Origin: Epiperipatus broadwayi
Lineage: Eukaryota; Onychophora; Udeonychophora; Euonychophora; Peripatidae
Assembly: GCA_028023455.1 (NCBI GenBank)
Contig: JAQFVV010000141.1
Coordinates: 2,896,080 to 2,960,079 of the forward strand
DNA length: 64,000 nucleotides
Reading direction: 5' to 3'
Positions 1 through 14,863 of the stretch are shown piece after piece; position 1 is the stretch's first letter; every line of letters starts with the position of its first letter. The notes under the pieces are model-generated. The model was not told the DNA's origin. It did not search any database and worked only from the letters and a program-made list of their open reading frames with translations. Made by a program: the position numbers and the translations under genes.

Positions 1-339
1 TTAAAACATATTCGCCTATAATATTAAATTCAATTCAGATACGTTTATAAAAAGTATATTATTAATTTTTCAAGTTATGAAGAGAATGAAAGTTCTTTCA
101 AAAATAAATTGCTATTTTTTTATTCTAAAATATTCAATTTCGGCAACATAAAAGCTATAATATAAACAAAAAGATCGACTTTTACGTTATAGAAAAGTAA
201 ATATTTCTTTTTACTACAACTTCAATATTTGTACTAAAATCTTCAATATTTTTCGAAAATAATTTTGTTTTTTTATTATTCTCTCTGAAAATAATTTTTA
301 ATTTCCATAAATATCATTTAATAATAATTTAAATTGTAT
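1..339. other. AT-rich DNA, no gene seen
   Basis: Short A and T runs with stop codons in every frame. No repeat family, motif or reading frame recognised. Confidence 0.6.
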
Positions 340-399
340 TCGAAATGAAAATCTCAGCGTTTTTCTTTATTTTCTTTGATCAGGCAGTTTCTTTGTTCT

Positions 400-660
400 T
401 TCCAGCCAATCAGAATGTCTTTTTTGGCTGAGAGCATGCTAAGAACCAATCACAAATAATGTTCCTTCTTTGTTTAGGTTTAAATGTGTTTTTTTTTATT
501 TTTTACTTGTAAAATAAATCGGAAGATGGCACCATCTTACAGAACTTTTAAAAACGAATTCAATACGGGTTTAACGAATATTTTCGTATAAAAACTGGCT
601 GAGTTAGAGTGATGTCAGATGTCAACGAGGAGCCTCGTCGGAGGCGGTTGAAGAATTAAA
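400..660 (+). promoter_or_regulatory. Promoter-like patch (two CCAAT boxes, ETS/YY1-like site, TATA box)
   Basis: Seen: AGCCAATCAG (CCAAT at 406-410) and a second CCAAT at 446-450, both on the plus strand. GGAAGATGGC at 521-530 combines an ETS core with a YY1-type AAGATGGC. TATAAAAA lies at 587-594, with TCAGAT (A at 617) 30 bases downstream of the TATA start, where an initiator would lie. The patch is visibly less A+T-rich than its surroundings. Two tiny frames start in good context: ATG at 526 (21 codons, start APSYRTFK after Met) and ATG at 612 (15 codons, SDVNEEPRRRRLKN after Met). Known: CCAAT boxes bind NF-Y; AAGATGGC near a start site is typical of YY1-bound promoters. Inference: a host or transposon promoter firing rightward. 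No downstream exon was found, so the gene is unknown. It could be an LTR promoter, because AAGATGGC also occurs in the LTR blocks of this window. Confidence 0.4.
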
Positions 661-741
661 CAAATTAATAAATAACTCCAAAGATAAAACCTCATGTATA
701 AATAAAAATTATATCATTTATAAATGGATATGTAGGTGTGG

Positions 742-5125
<4,384 letters not shown>

Positions 5126-6385
5126 CAGCAATCTATTGAGCCACACCATCCAATGGTACTGTTGATAGTGAAAAATGAATAGATATAATGATACCAGGCT
5201 GTTTTTCAAATTTTTTTGATTTATGGTTTTAATTTTTTGATTGGTTTGAATTTTTTTACTTTTTTTTTGTTTGATATTGTTTTTTTTTTTTTTGGAACCG
5301 GTTTGATGTATATCTTTTTCTTAAAAATCAAAAAATGGTTTTTTTTTGCTTTTTTTTTTTTTTTGGCTTTTAAAAATATTCCGTCTTTTTTTTTTTGTCC
5401 AGTCTCTTTTTTTATTTTTTTTTAAAGAAACAACTTTTTTTTGTTTTGTTTTTTATAACCAAGTCTTTTTCAATTGCTTTTCAAGAAACTTTTTTTTGGT
5501 TTGTTTTGTTTATCGGGAAACAATACTTTCTCCTCAACAGACCTCTTTAAGTCCTGTGGTCATATTCCTTACAGCAGTATTTGACACCTTTCCAAGTCAA
5601 CTGTAATACACTTCACTGTAAGCTGATCCCATCTTCAAGAATCAATTAGCCATACCTCTGGGAAAAAGCAATTCCCAGCCAGCCCTCAAAACCTGTCCCA
5701 TGAGTGAATGAAATCACTTTGTTGCCATTGACATGATGGACCTTCCATTCCAGATGTTTGACAATGCCTTAATTTCATTAAACGACCACAAAAGACAGTT
5801 TTTTTTCTGGCTGTGTCAAATATTTTCTTTTTTGGGGTTGAAGGAAGGTTGGCACATTTGCCTTCTGTAGCAGGTCAATCTCAAAACTACAACACTGAAT
5901 GGTCATCAGCCATTGAACTGTTGTTTTGATCTTGAAAAAGTCTTAGAAAGTGTGTGACTTGATCGTGGACTTTGCCGAATTGTGATTTACATTCTCCTCA
6001 TTTCATCAATTCTGAACCCTGACAACGAAAGAAGGAGCATTTGACAATTTGTTACAATTTTTACCAACTCACATCAATTTCAATACATTGAAGCAAAAAA
6101 GATTCGTTCAATAGACTTTTCATCATTACAAGTACAGAAACCTTCATATCATACACTGTACAATAGTCAAGTAATGTCTAGAGGGAGTGTTGTATATTCA
6201 TCACTAATAATGTTCAACATGAATGTTCAACATGCTAGAGATGTTGGGGTAAGGGTGCACTTCAACATCTTAGTGTTCAAAAAGTTTAATAGGCCATAAG
6301 ATCTATGAGCAGCCTTGTAAACAGCATATTTATGTGCTTTACTGTAGAAACAGCACCATCATACAGTGTGGCTCAATAGATGCTG
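5126..6385. mobile_element. Non-autonomous DNA transposon with about 45-bp inverted ends
   Basis: The left end (5126-5168) starts CAGCAATCTATTGAGCCACA. The reverse complement of the right end (6343-6385) starts CAGCATCTATTGAGCCACAC, with one base inserted between them, and both continue into an ATGGTRCTGTT motif. This gives imperfect terminal inverted repeats of about 45 bp around a 1.26-kb body. No transposase frame is visible, and the left third is a T-rich tract, so the element is non-autonomous or decayed. No clear target-site duplication could be read, so the superfamily is not assigned; ends beginning CAG occur in hAT-like and other groups. Just outside the left end (5105-5113) TCAATAGAT is an inverted copy of the internal ATCTATTGA. 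Confidence 0.65.
5209..5515. repeat. T-rich low-complexity tract inside the transposon
   Basis: Repeated runs of 7-12 T separated by short GG-, TTGA- or GCT-containing spacers. The phenylalanine-rich frames across it are compositional and not genes. Confidence 0.85.
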
Positions 6386-7099
6386 CATAAAAAAAGAAGC
6401 ATAGTTAAATAATAATTAAAGATAGAATATATTTTAAATAAGTATAAATAAATTTAATTTTATCATAAGATTGATCACAAAGGGATCAATAAAATTGTAT
6501 TATTTTTTCATGATTACTATTTAAGTCAGAGTGAAGACTTAACTAGGTTCTAATAAAAAAATGTATAACGGTGCAAATTTAAGATGTTAAAATGAAAATA
6601 TTATAAATAAATTGTTATTTTGTTTTAGTGTTATAATAAAACTTTGTTAAATTTGTTTTCAAAAGTTTGTGTGTTATGGTTATTTATTTTTCCCAACACG
6701 ATGCATCTAAAACACAGAGACACTAAATCAAACATAATATTTTTTTGCACAGAAATAAATAAAGTATTATTTTAAAGAATTCTAATATATCTTAGTATTT
6801 ATTTAAGTAATCACATTTTATATTATCTTATGGTCATAAATTAATTATCATAATAGTACATCAAATTATATGCTATTAGTTGTCACACATATATTTTTCA
6901 GATTATCTAATACTACCACATATTTATTATGTTGTTATATGAAGATAAAAATTATATTATAGAATTTTTTTATGGCAATAAAATTATAATAAAGAGAAAA
7001 ATGTACATAAAATTAGTTCATCCAATGAAGAATATTATTATTTTTTATTATTATTTGTTATTATTAATTTAGGTGTAGTAGAGTGTACATAAAAATCCC
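6386..7099. other. AT-rich DNA, no gene seen
   Basis: No feature recognised apart from short TTA-rich stretches near 7040. Confidence 0.5.
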
Positions 7100-7490
7100 T
7101 TATCATGTTTTACTACAGTTCTTTGATTATCATACAATAATTGTATGAACCTGAGATTTTATTGAGCTAAATTATCATAAATAAAAGATTAAGATTTAAT
7201 TATTAGTTTAATCTTAATGAGTAGGAGTCGTAAGAATACTATAAGTTTATTTATTTGAGATATTAATAGGGGGATAGTATTCTTATGCCATTGAGGTAAT
7301 ATCCTGTGGGATATTGGCTCAATGTAATCTTTCTTGTCATCTGTATTTTCACTTTCAAGTCTCATGAAATATTAAATATTTATTGATTTATTTTATAAAC
7401 TGAACCTTATTCTTGTTTTGAATTTGAGCTAGTGGAACATTAAATATTAATGCAGAATATTTTATTCATTAATTATTTGCATTTAACAAA
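7100..7490. repeat. Diverged dispersed repeat, partner at 42040-42490
   Basis: Shares scattered blocks in the same order with 42040-42490, including CTTATGCCATT (7284-7294) and an ACCTTAT...TTG...GAGCTAG stretch near 7405-7440. GAGCTAG also marks the 3' part of several LTR-like blocks in this window, so this may be an old LTR fragment. Boundaries are approximate. Confidence 0.35.
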
Positions 7491-7560
7491 ACATAATCAT
7501 TAACTGAGCTAACCCATTTTTATTTAATATTGTATTGTCCAGAAGTGAGTATACAATCGG

Positions 7561-7644
7561 TAGGTCAGAATATATATATATATATATATATATATACTGA
7601 TATATATACTCTGATATACAGACGCTATAAAAATATAGGTCAGA

Positions 7645-7672
<28 letters not shown>
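7561..7672. repeat. Duplicated TAGGTCAGA + (TA)n unit
   Basis: TAGGTCAGA followed by a TA tract occurs at about 7561-7596 and again at 7636-7672, giving a 75-bp direct repeat in which each copy ends in about 13 TA units. Confidence 0.8.
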
Positions 7673-7675
<3 letters not shown>

Positions 7676-10296
7676 GAAAGTCAGTCTTAAATGACTGCCA
7701 CAAAGATGGCTGCAAGCATAGTTGCAGCCCAAACAAATGTACATATTATAATAAAAGGAGTGGTCTGTGCAGGTATATTTTCTCTGTTGCTTACACACAC
7801 AATATATTGTAAATAAATAGGATGAATGGTGATAATACACTTATAAATAAACAAATGCGGACACCACATGTAAATATGTATTTTTCTGTTAATGAATGCT
7901 ATATATTTTTTTATATTTATGATGTGAATAAATATGGTAGGGGATTAAAGAAATTATTGTGTGAAAATGAAATGTATTTGCAAGTAAACATGTTTTATTT
8001 TGATTTTATTTTAGATTCTCAATTGTTGTATCTTTTTTTCTGTTGCTTGTTGAATATTCTTTTTGGAAAACTTAAAAACAATTTTTATGTGACAACAAGT
8101 ATACATTTTAATTAAGTTTTATAATTTTTTTTTAGAATGTAATGTTCATGACTGCAGGCAAGCCAATGACCTCTTTCTTTTATTGTATAATGTTTTTGAA
8201 AAAAAATGTATCAGTGGTCATTCGGCTTGACACCTACTCAAAATTATTTAATTAAATAAAGGTGCTTTTATTTTATTGTTTAAAGAAATCAAGGGATTGG
8301 AATTTAAATGGTCTGTGAAATTCTGAAATTAATTAAAAGATAAAGTTATCATAAGACAATTTTTTTTTCCAAGCAGATAGCTAAAATTAAATCCATTGTT
8401 TGGACTTAAGTAATTAAAAACAGGGATTAATAATTTAATTAAAAACAGAAATGTAAAAGCAATAACTTGTGGAGGAGAATACACCCTGTAATGGGGGGAT
8501 ATATAAAGACTGGTCAGGTGAAATTGAATTAGTTAGCTGAATTATATTCTTTCAAACTCACGGGCACTCTTACCCATTCTCTTTGAATTAGCAATATAGT
8601 TTTCAGAGTGTGTGGACGGAAAAGCAGAATTATGAATGTAAAAAATTTTTTTTCAGAATGCTGAACAAGTGAAAGAGTTATTAATAGCTGAATGTATTTC
8701 AAAAGGTGCAGACCAAGAAATATGATATTCATTGACTGAGAAAGAAAAATACAATTGAAATTTAAGCTAATGTTTTATATCGCTAAGGGAATGGAATCAA
8801 GATTTATTCATGATACAGCAATGGACATGGAGTAGAAGACCAAGTTCAGTACATTTGCACCACTTGAAGACCTACATAACCGTCCAGTGATGTGACTTCC
8901 TATTTCTTAAAGTGCAGCTTCTATGGACAATTTGACAACCTCCATTGAAGCCCTGTTAAGTAATCACCTGCACAGCAGATATATATCACCATCAAAATCC
9001 TAGCCCAGAGAAGAACGAAGCCTTCAGGAAGTATTATTTATGTTTTTATATCTATTTTTGTGTCTTTTACTAGTAATTCGTTATTTTACTAATAAGTGCT
9101 ATTATTAAATGACCCAATGAATTGCGCAATTCAGTTATAAATATTTCTAATGTAACTTTAACGTAAAGGTATACGTAATTCATTGGAGTATCTAAATAAA
9201 TTATAAAATTATAAAAAAAAGAATAGAGAAAGCAAATATGTATTTCAATATTTCAAAATAGTTAAATAAAAATAATTTGGTGGTTTGGTCATTGCATGTA
9301 TGTGTTTTGCCTTGAAATAATAGTAAATTTATTCCATCCGCCACATGCAGGATTGTTTTCATAAGAAATAAAAGTGTGTAAGAAAGCATTCCAAATAATT
9401 ATTATTGTTCGCTACATGCAGGACTCATATTATGGAACTGTTAAGATTTAAATTGTAGTTGAGCCCAAGTTGCTCTCTTAGTAAATTTATTCCATCCGCT
9501 ATGTGCAGGATTTTCATAAGGAATAAAAGTGTAAGAAAGTGTTCCAAATAATTATTATTGTCCGCTACTTGCAGGACTCATATTATGGAACTTTTACAAT
9601 TCAAATATCATTAACTCATGGCTAAATCATTTTTTTTAATTATGAAACACGTGCATACCATGGCCAATACACATTGTTTTTGAATAAGTAATTTATTCCA
9701 AGTTGTGGGGTTTAAAGTGTAGGCAGGAGAGAATTTCAGACCATTCCTTTCCCATTTATGAAACTATTTAAAATTTATTTATATGCTTGAATTTTAATTA
9801 ATATCGTTTATGTGTGTGTGTATTCTCTTCTTTATTCTGTAAATATTTATATAATCATAGAGGGCTTAATAAATTTAACATCTAATTTTAAAGTATGGTG
9901 TTGTGCTCTGTCTCTGATAAAGATATTGTTTGACCTTTTCTGTTAACGAAGCAACAAACCACCATCCTGAGATCATGAGTTGATTGAGCTAGTCAGGGAT
10001 TAAACTTACCAGAATTGGGAATCATTTGTTAGGCATTCACTTTTCTATTGATTTTATATATAAAAAAGAAAATATAAGAGAATATAACTCTTTATTAATT
10101 ACATGATCATATCCCTTGGGGAGGAGAGCAATCTCTTTCTTAAGGTGGCGCGCAAAGGTTGCAGTAAACAAACCTTTCAAAGGTATGATTATAGTAATGT
10201 ATATTTTGGATGCCTTTGAATATTTCTTAATTGCTGCTTGATGTTAGAAAATGTATGTGATGCTCAATGTGTATAGAGACGCAGACAGTGACCGTT

Positions 10297-10299
<3 letters not shown>
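7673..10299 (+). mobile_element. LTR-like block, 2.63 kb, TA-flanked (probable solo LTR)
   Basis: Bounded by TG...CA ends: TGTGAAAGTCAG at 7673 directly after a TA tract, and GACCGTTACA at 10290-10299 directly before another. The right end fits the LTR 3'-end signature of this window, and a GAGCTAGT box lies near 9983, as in the other LTR copies. The length matches the proven LTRs (2622 and 2646 bp) and the block at 10540. No gag or pol frame is inside. Doubt: the left end also resembles an inverted 3' end, so orientation and unity of the block are inferred. Confidence 0.45.
9321..9605. repeat. Two-copy tandem repeat, 158-bp period
   Basis: TAGTAAATTTATTCCATCCGC begins a unit at 9321, repeated at 9479. 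Each copy contains two related internal motifs (CCGCYAYRTGCAGGA and CGCTACWTGCAGGA) about 75 bp apart. A similar CCGCTACGGGCAGGA occurs at about 21318 in another LTR-like block. Confidence 0.85.

Positions 10300-10357
<58 letters not shown>
10300..10357. repeat. (TA)n microsatellite
   Basis: About 28 uninterrupted TA units between an LTR 3' end and a 173-bp dispersed repeat. Confidence 0.95.
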
Positions 10358-10359
<2 letters not shown>

Positions 10360-10530
10360 AATGAACCATTAGTAAGAATGATTCCATCTTGCTATTAAAA
10401 GGTGTGAAGCTTGCCTTGACTGCAGTGAGAAATATTGATTACTATATTTTACTGTGAATGTTTAGGTAGTTACTGGTTGGCACTTAATTATATCATTATC
10501 CCAGATTAGCTTTAGGCACTATTTTGCTTA
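10358..10530 (-). repeat. Dispersed 173-bp repeat, inverted copy
   Basis: Near-exact reverse complement of 13687-13866. The shared core on the plus strand includes TGGTTGGCAC, AGCTTGCCTTGAC and GCACTATTTTGCTTA. It is bounded by TA tracts on both sides. Function and class are unknown; no terminal inverted repeat was seen. Confidence 0.85.
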
Positions 10531-10539
10531 TATATATAT

Positions 10540-13136
10540 TGAAACAGACAGATCGAAGAATCGATCTTAGTTTCATGGTTGTCATTTAAGAACGGTAATT
10601 CTAAACCACTATTTACCTGCAATGAGACTTTTTCTATCCCAAGCCACATAGATATTAAGTTATTTATTTTGTGTTTGTTTAAAAAGAATTTAATGTAAAG
10701 AGTATGAGTATAAATGTCACAAATCATGATAAAGAATATTCGTGTGTGTGTGGTTTGTGGATTTATATTAGCTCAATTTAAAAGTTTCAATAGCGTGTAT
10801 ATTTCCTTTAAATTTTAATTTTGCAAATTATACAAAGTCATTTAAAAATGCTGATCAAAAGTCACATTCCTTTGATCAGTATTTTTAATCAAAATCTTAC
10901 TTGTACAAAAGGTATAGAATGATTAATTTGTACTTCGAAATTAAGATAATGAATTTATATTTTTGTATTCACGAATTCCGATGTAATTGTTTTGTCAATT
11001 TAGAATCATGTATTAAATTTAAAAATAAATGAAAACCAAACAATGGAAATGAGAAACGTAGAACTCTTATCAAGAAAGGCAAATGCTATTGTATAGTATT
11101 TAAAATTAGATATTGCTGGAGGCCGAAAATCAAAGGAGGCGGAGTTATGAACAAAAACTAGGCAGAAAGGTCAACAGTAGCCATCTTAAATATAAGATAG
11201 ACTCTCTAACTTTTGACTTGGCTGTGCTTAGATCGTCTCAAGCTACAGCAAAGTAGTTGTGCCAGAGAAATCACTTCAACCGTTATTAAGAAGTTGCCCG
11301 GTAAACTGCAATCATGATGGGCTAAGTCCAAGAAGCTGATCCCTGTTCTGCCAATTTAAATCTTTCATACCGCTGATCTGTAATGTTTTCCATGCTTCCA
11401 GTCTTCCAAATTCCAACATTTAATTAACCATGCCTTTCTAAGAAATTCAAAATGCGCGCCTACATTCTTCATACATATCACCGCAAGAAGAAAACCGGAC
11501 GAAGAAAGAATGGTAACTTTTGTTACATGAACTTTTTAACTTTCCTCTCAGTAATAATTTTATATTTAATCTGTAAACCTAATTAATTGCATGTAAATTT
11601 CTTGTTTTCCATTTGAAAATGTTACACTAAAACCTGTCAGTAAATTTCGTCTCTAATATTTCTGTGCTCTAGTCTTTAGATGATAATTTATAAATATTTG
11701 TGCCTAATAATAATAATTCATTAGTGAATACATTTATATTTTACTATTACTTATTTTTACAAACAAACGATGCCAATAATAATATTTCTCAACTCTAATT
11801 AAAGTCAGTAAAGTTTATCTCATAATATTTATTATATTCATTTTAAAAGTAATTTCCTTTTATCGAACTACAAATTGTTTCATTTATATTGAGTTGAGAA
11901 ATATTCAAATATTTTTGTTGTTTCTTTTACTTCGTTATAATATTTTAATCTATACTCCAAATCTCAATACTTAAAATAGACTAAAATTTTATTATAATTT
12001 TTTATATATTGTTACGGAGTAAGAATAATAAGTGAATATTTTTGCTATTATTACCTTCCGAACAATCTGGGGAGTTATGGGTTTCAGAGTGAAATTAATT
12101 AATTATTACTTTTGCGATCGTTTGATTTCGCCAGTTTTATTGAATAGTTATATCGGACTGTTGCATAGAAAATGTTTCGGAGAGAAAAGGTTTTATATAA
12201 TTTCGTTTTAAAATCCACTTCCGACCACTCTTCCTCGATGTTACTGTGGCAATGCCTTTACCTTCGCTTATGTTGGCGTCTTGTTTTACTACCACATGGA
12301 GAGAAAGAAACTCTTCTCCAGGTAATCTCTTGGATCACCGGGGTTCGAAAATGAGCCCGGCTGGTTGTAGTGTCCCGGATCTACTTGGGGGCATTAAGAC
12401 TTGTCAAAGTACAAGCTGCCCGGTATTCCGTCTATGCACCGCAAGTTATTATTTGTAGTATACCTTAATCCCTGCAACCATCAGTACATCAGTATTATAT
12501 ATTATAGTTTTATATAAAACCGCCTCCAATTATCCGTCTACGCAATGGTTTGAATCTATTTAAATAAAACAACTTAATATAAAATAGTAGTTAAATATTT
12601 TGAATGCTCCAGTTACTCTGATTCTCATATCGACCTATACAACCAGTTAAAACACATAAATATTGGCATGAGTTTTGTTAAGCAGTTTAAACCGATTATT
12701 AATGACTAGCAGCAATTTATTATAAAATACATATGAAAGTTTTACCGTACCTGTAAATGATATTATTCAATGCTTTCCATAATTTATTAAAAAAATTATC
12801 AAATCTAATTTTGTCTCTCTTGCATTATTACTCTCGAAATCTAGTCAATCACCTGCTGTCTGAATCAACAATTTAAATATATACATTAAATTATTAGCCG
12901 TACCAATATCCCGACCATAAGATATCTATGAAATAGCTGATTGTAGGTAATTTAGTCTGTGTGTTTTCGATGAGCTAGTAAAGGAAAAACCCCGTACCGT
13001 TGTAATGTTGTCATCGGTGGGTCATGCCAGGGTTTTGGGTTTGAATTTAGTTTGCATTTTGGAATTTATTCCTAGACGTGGACTGGGTTCGAATTCGGAT
13101 TACTGTGTGTGATTAGGCATGGTGATTTTTACCGGT

Positions 13137-13139
<3 letters not shown>
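10540..13139 (+). mobile_element. LTR-like block, 2.60 kb (probable solo LTR)
   Basis: Starts TGAAACAGACAGATCG at 10540 and ends ACCGGTACA at 13139, with ATAT on both sides. The start aligns with the proven LTR at 59339 (minus strand): both have ATCYTAGYTYCATG and then TGCAATGRGRCTTT within the first 140 bases. The 3' portion carries GAGCTAGT near 12972 and GGGTTCGAATTC near 13085. A richer-GC patch at 11115-11510 contains GCCATCTT (11180-11187) and ATATAAG just after it, a possible core promoter. No partner LTR is adjacent, so a solo LTR is the simplest reading. Confidence 0.65.
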
Positions 13140-13179
<40 letters not shown>

Positions 13180-13203
13180 TATGTATATATATATATATAT
13201 ATA
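13140..13203. repeat. (TA)n tract with one break
   Basis: TA units with small interruptions near 13172-13184, immediately after the LTR end at 13139. Confidence 0.95.
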
Positions 13204-13344
13204 TAACAAACTAACCAAAGCAAATGCATATAAAAACAAAACAAAAAAAAGACTTATAAATCCAATAAATAATATAATATTTCAACCAGAGGACTGGTTT
13301 TCATCAGAAAGAAAAAAAATACACAGTAAAATGGCACTATTTTG

Positions 13345-13348
<4 letters not shown>

Positions 13349-13378
<30 letters not shown>
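13349..13378. repeat. (TA)n microsatellite
   Basis: About 15 TA units, preceded by GGCACTATTTTGCTTA (13332-13347), which is also found before the TA tract at 10531. Confidence 0.95.
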
Positions 13379-13380
<2 letters not shown>

Positions 13381-13382
<2 letters not shown>

Positions 13383-13509
13383 TCCAACCAGAAACCACCT
13401 AAACATTCACAGTATAATATAGTAATCAATATTTTTCACTGCTGTCAAGGCAACCTTCACACCTTTTAATAGCAATAATGGAATCATTCTTACTAATGAT
13501 CCATTGAAT
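13381..13509 (+). repeat. Dispersed repeat, shorter forward copy
   Basis: About 90 percent similar by eye to 13737-13866: GTTCCAACCAG, ACCACCTAAACATTCACAG, CACTGCTGTCAAGGCAA, CACACCTTTTAATAGCAA. It ends in a TA run. Confidence 0.85.
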
Positions 13510-13686
13510 ATATATGGACACTTAAACCTTGCATCTTGACTACAGAGTATGAAATATTGATACATTGAAGTTTAAATAAACCCCTTTAAACATGAAATAA
13601 ACTTGTCACTGTAATGCAGACTAATGAATAGTGAATTAACATTACAAACTGCAATACTTTTAAATTGCCCATGTATTATTTAGAAA

Positions 13687-13862
13687 TAATAAGCAAAATA
13701 GTGCCTAAAGCTAATCTGGGATAATGATATAATTAAGTTCCAACCAGTAACCACCTAAACATTCACAGTAAAATATAGTAATCTATATTTCTCACTGCTG
13801 TCAAGGCAAGCTTCACACCTTTTAATAGCAAGATGGAATCATTCTTACTAATGGTCCATTGA

Positions 13863-13866
<4 letters not shown>
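13687..13866 (+). repeat. Dispersed 173-bp repeat, forward copy
   Basis: Starts at TAAGCAAAATAGTGCC and ends at GGTCCATTGAATATAT. Inverted partner at 10358-10530, shorter direct partner at 13381-13509. Followed by TA tracts. Confidence 0.85.
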
Positions 13867-13894
<28 letters not shown>

Positions 13895-13898
13895 ATGG

Positions 13899-13947
13899 AT
13901 GACTGTCACAATATATATATATATATATATATATATTGTGACAGTCA
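13899..13947. repeat. TA-cored palindrome at an LTR end
   Basis: TGACTGTCACA and its inverse TGTGACAGTCA flank a 26-bp TA tract. The right arm is the terminus of the LTR block that starts at 13937; the left arm is an inverted copy of the same terminus. Confidence 0.9.
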
Positions 13948-14777
13948 GATGTTGTATGTTGGTTTAACCCAGTTCGAATTCTAGGTGAAAGTACCTTGAG
14001 GCCACCCATAGGTGAGATATTAAATCAAGAATACTATGACCTCTGCCCTATTCGCCTATTCTCGAGGCTAACTACAAACCAATAACATTATCTGAGCCAC
14101 AAATAAATGATTTTTCAGCCAACCCAAAGCTTAACATCAGCGGAGAGAAACACGGACAGGAACACCTAAGGAGCTAAATAGTTAACTGTGCAAAAGTACT
14201 TAGAACTATGTGTTTTGCATGCCTGGATCATTGGAAAAGTAACATAAAGCATTAGAACAAATTAGCAAACTCAAGCTCTTTAGATAAATAATATATTTAA
14301 TTAACAACTTTAAAATATGAATAATGATTTAATGGCCTCCGCTATTCCCCTAAATTAATGAAAACTAATTAGACAATAAAAACAGATTAATATGTTTGCA
14401 GTCTAAATCTTTTCTTCCCAATTTTATTAAAATTGTCAACCCGAATCTCCTGGAAAAAGTACAGTAATAAAAATCTTTTGCAAAGAATTTTCTATTTGCT
14501 TTGCACTAAAAAGGCAGTTTAAAAATTATTTAAAATGTATATAGCTAAATCAGATATACGTAATAAGCTACTGGTGGACAAAAGAGGCGTTATCAAGGGG
14601 ATCAAGTTGGCAAACAAAGGAAACTTACATGTATGGAATTTAGAAACAAATAAAATTGGAACAAGATTTTAACTGAAAAAAATTAACTTTTAAACTTATC
14701 CGCAATGGAATACAAAACATTTACACATGTTAGTAATGGAGAATAGTGAAGGGAAAAAGGTTAAATATAGATAGATG

Positions 14778-14811
<34 letters not shown>

Positions 14812-14823
14812 TATTAGACTAGT

Positions 14824-14863
<40 letters not shown>

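Noticed and set aside
5216-5606. Phe-rich 69- and 86-codon frames
   Set aside because: Low-complexity T tract inside a transposon; no domain or start context.
11452-11585. Small basic frame (MRAYILHTYHRKKKTGRRKN)
   Set aside because: Inside the 10540-13139 LTR-like block, about 44 codons at most, no recognised family; could be chance in the GC-richer leader.
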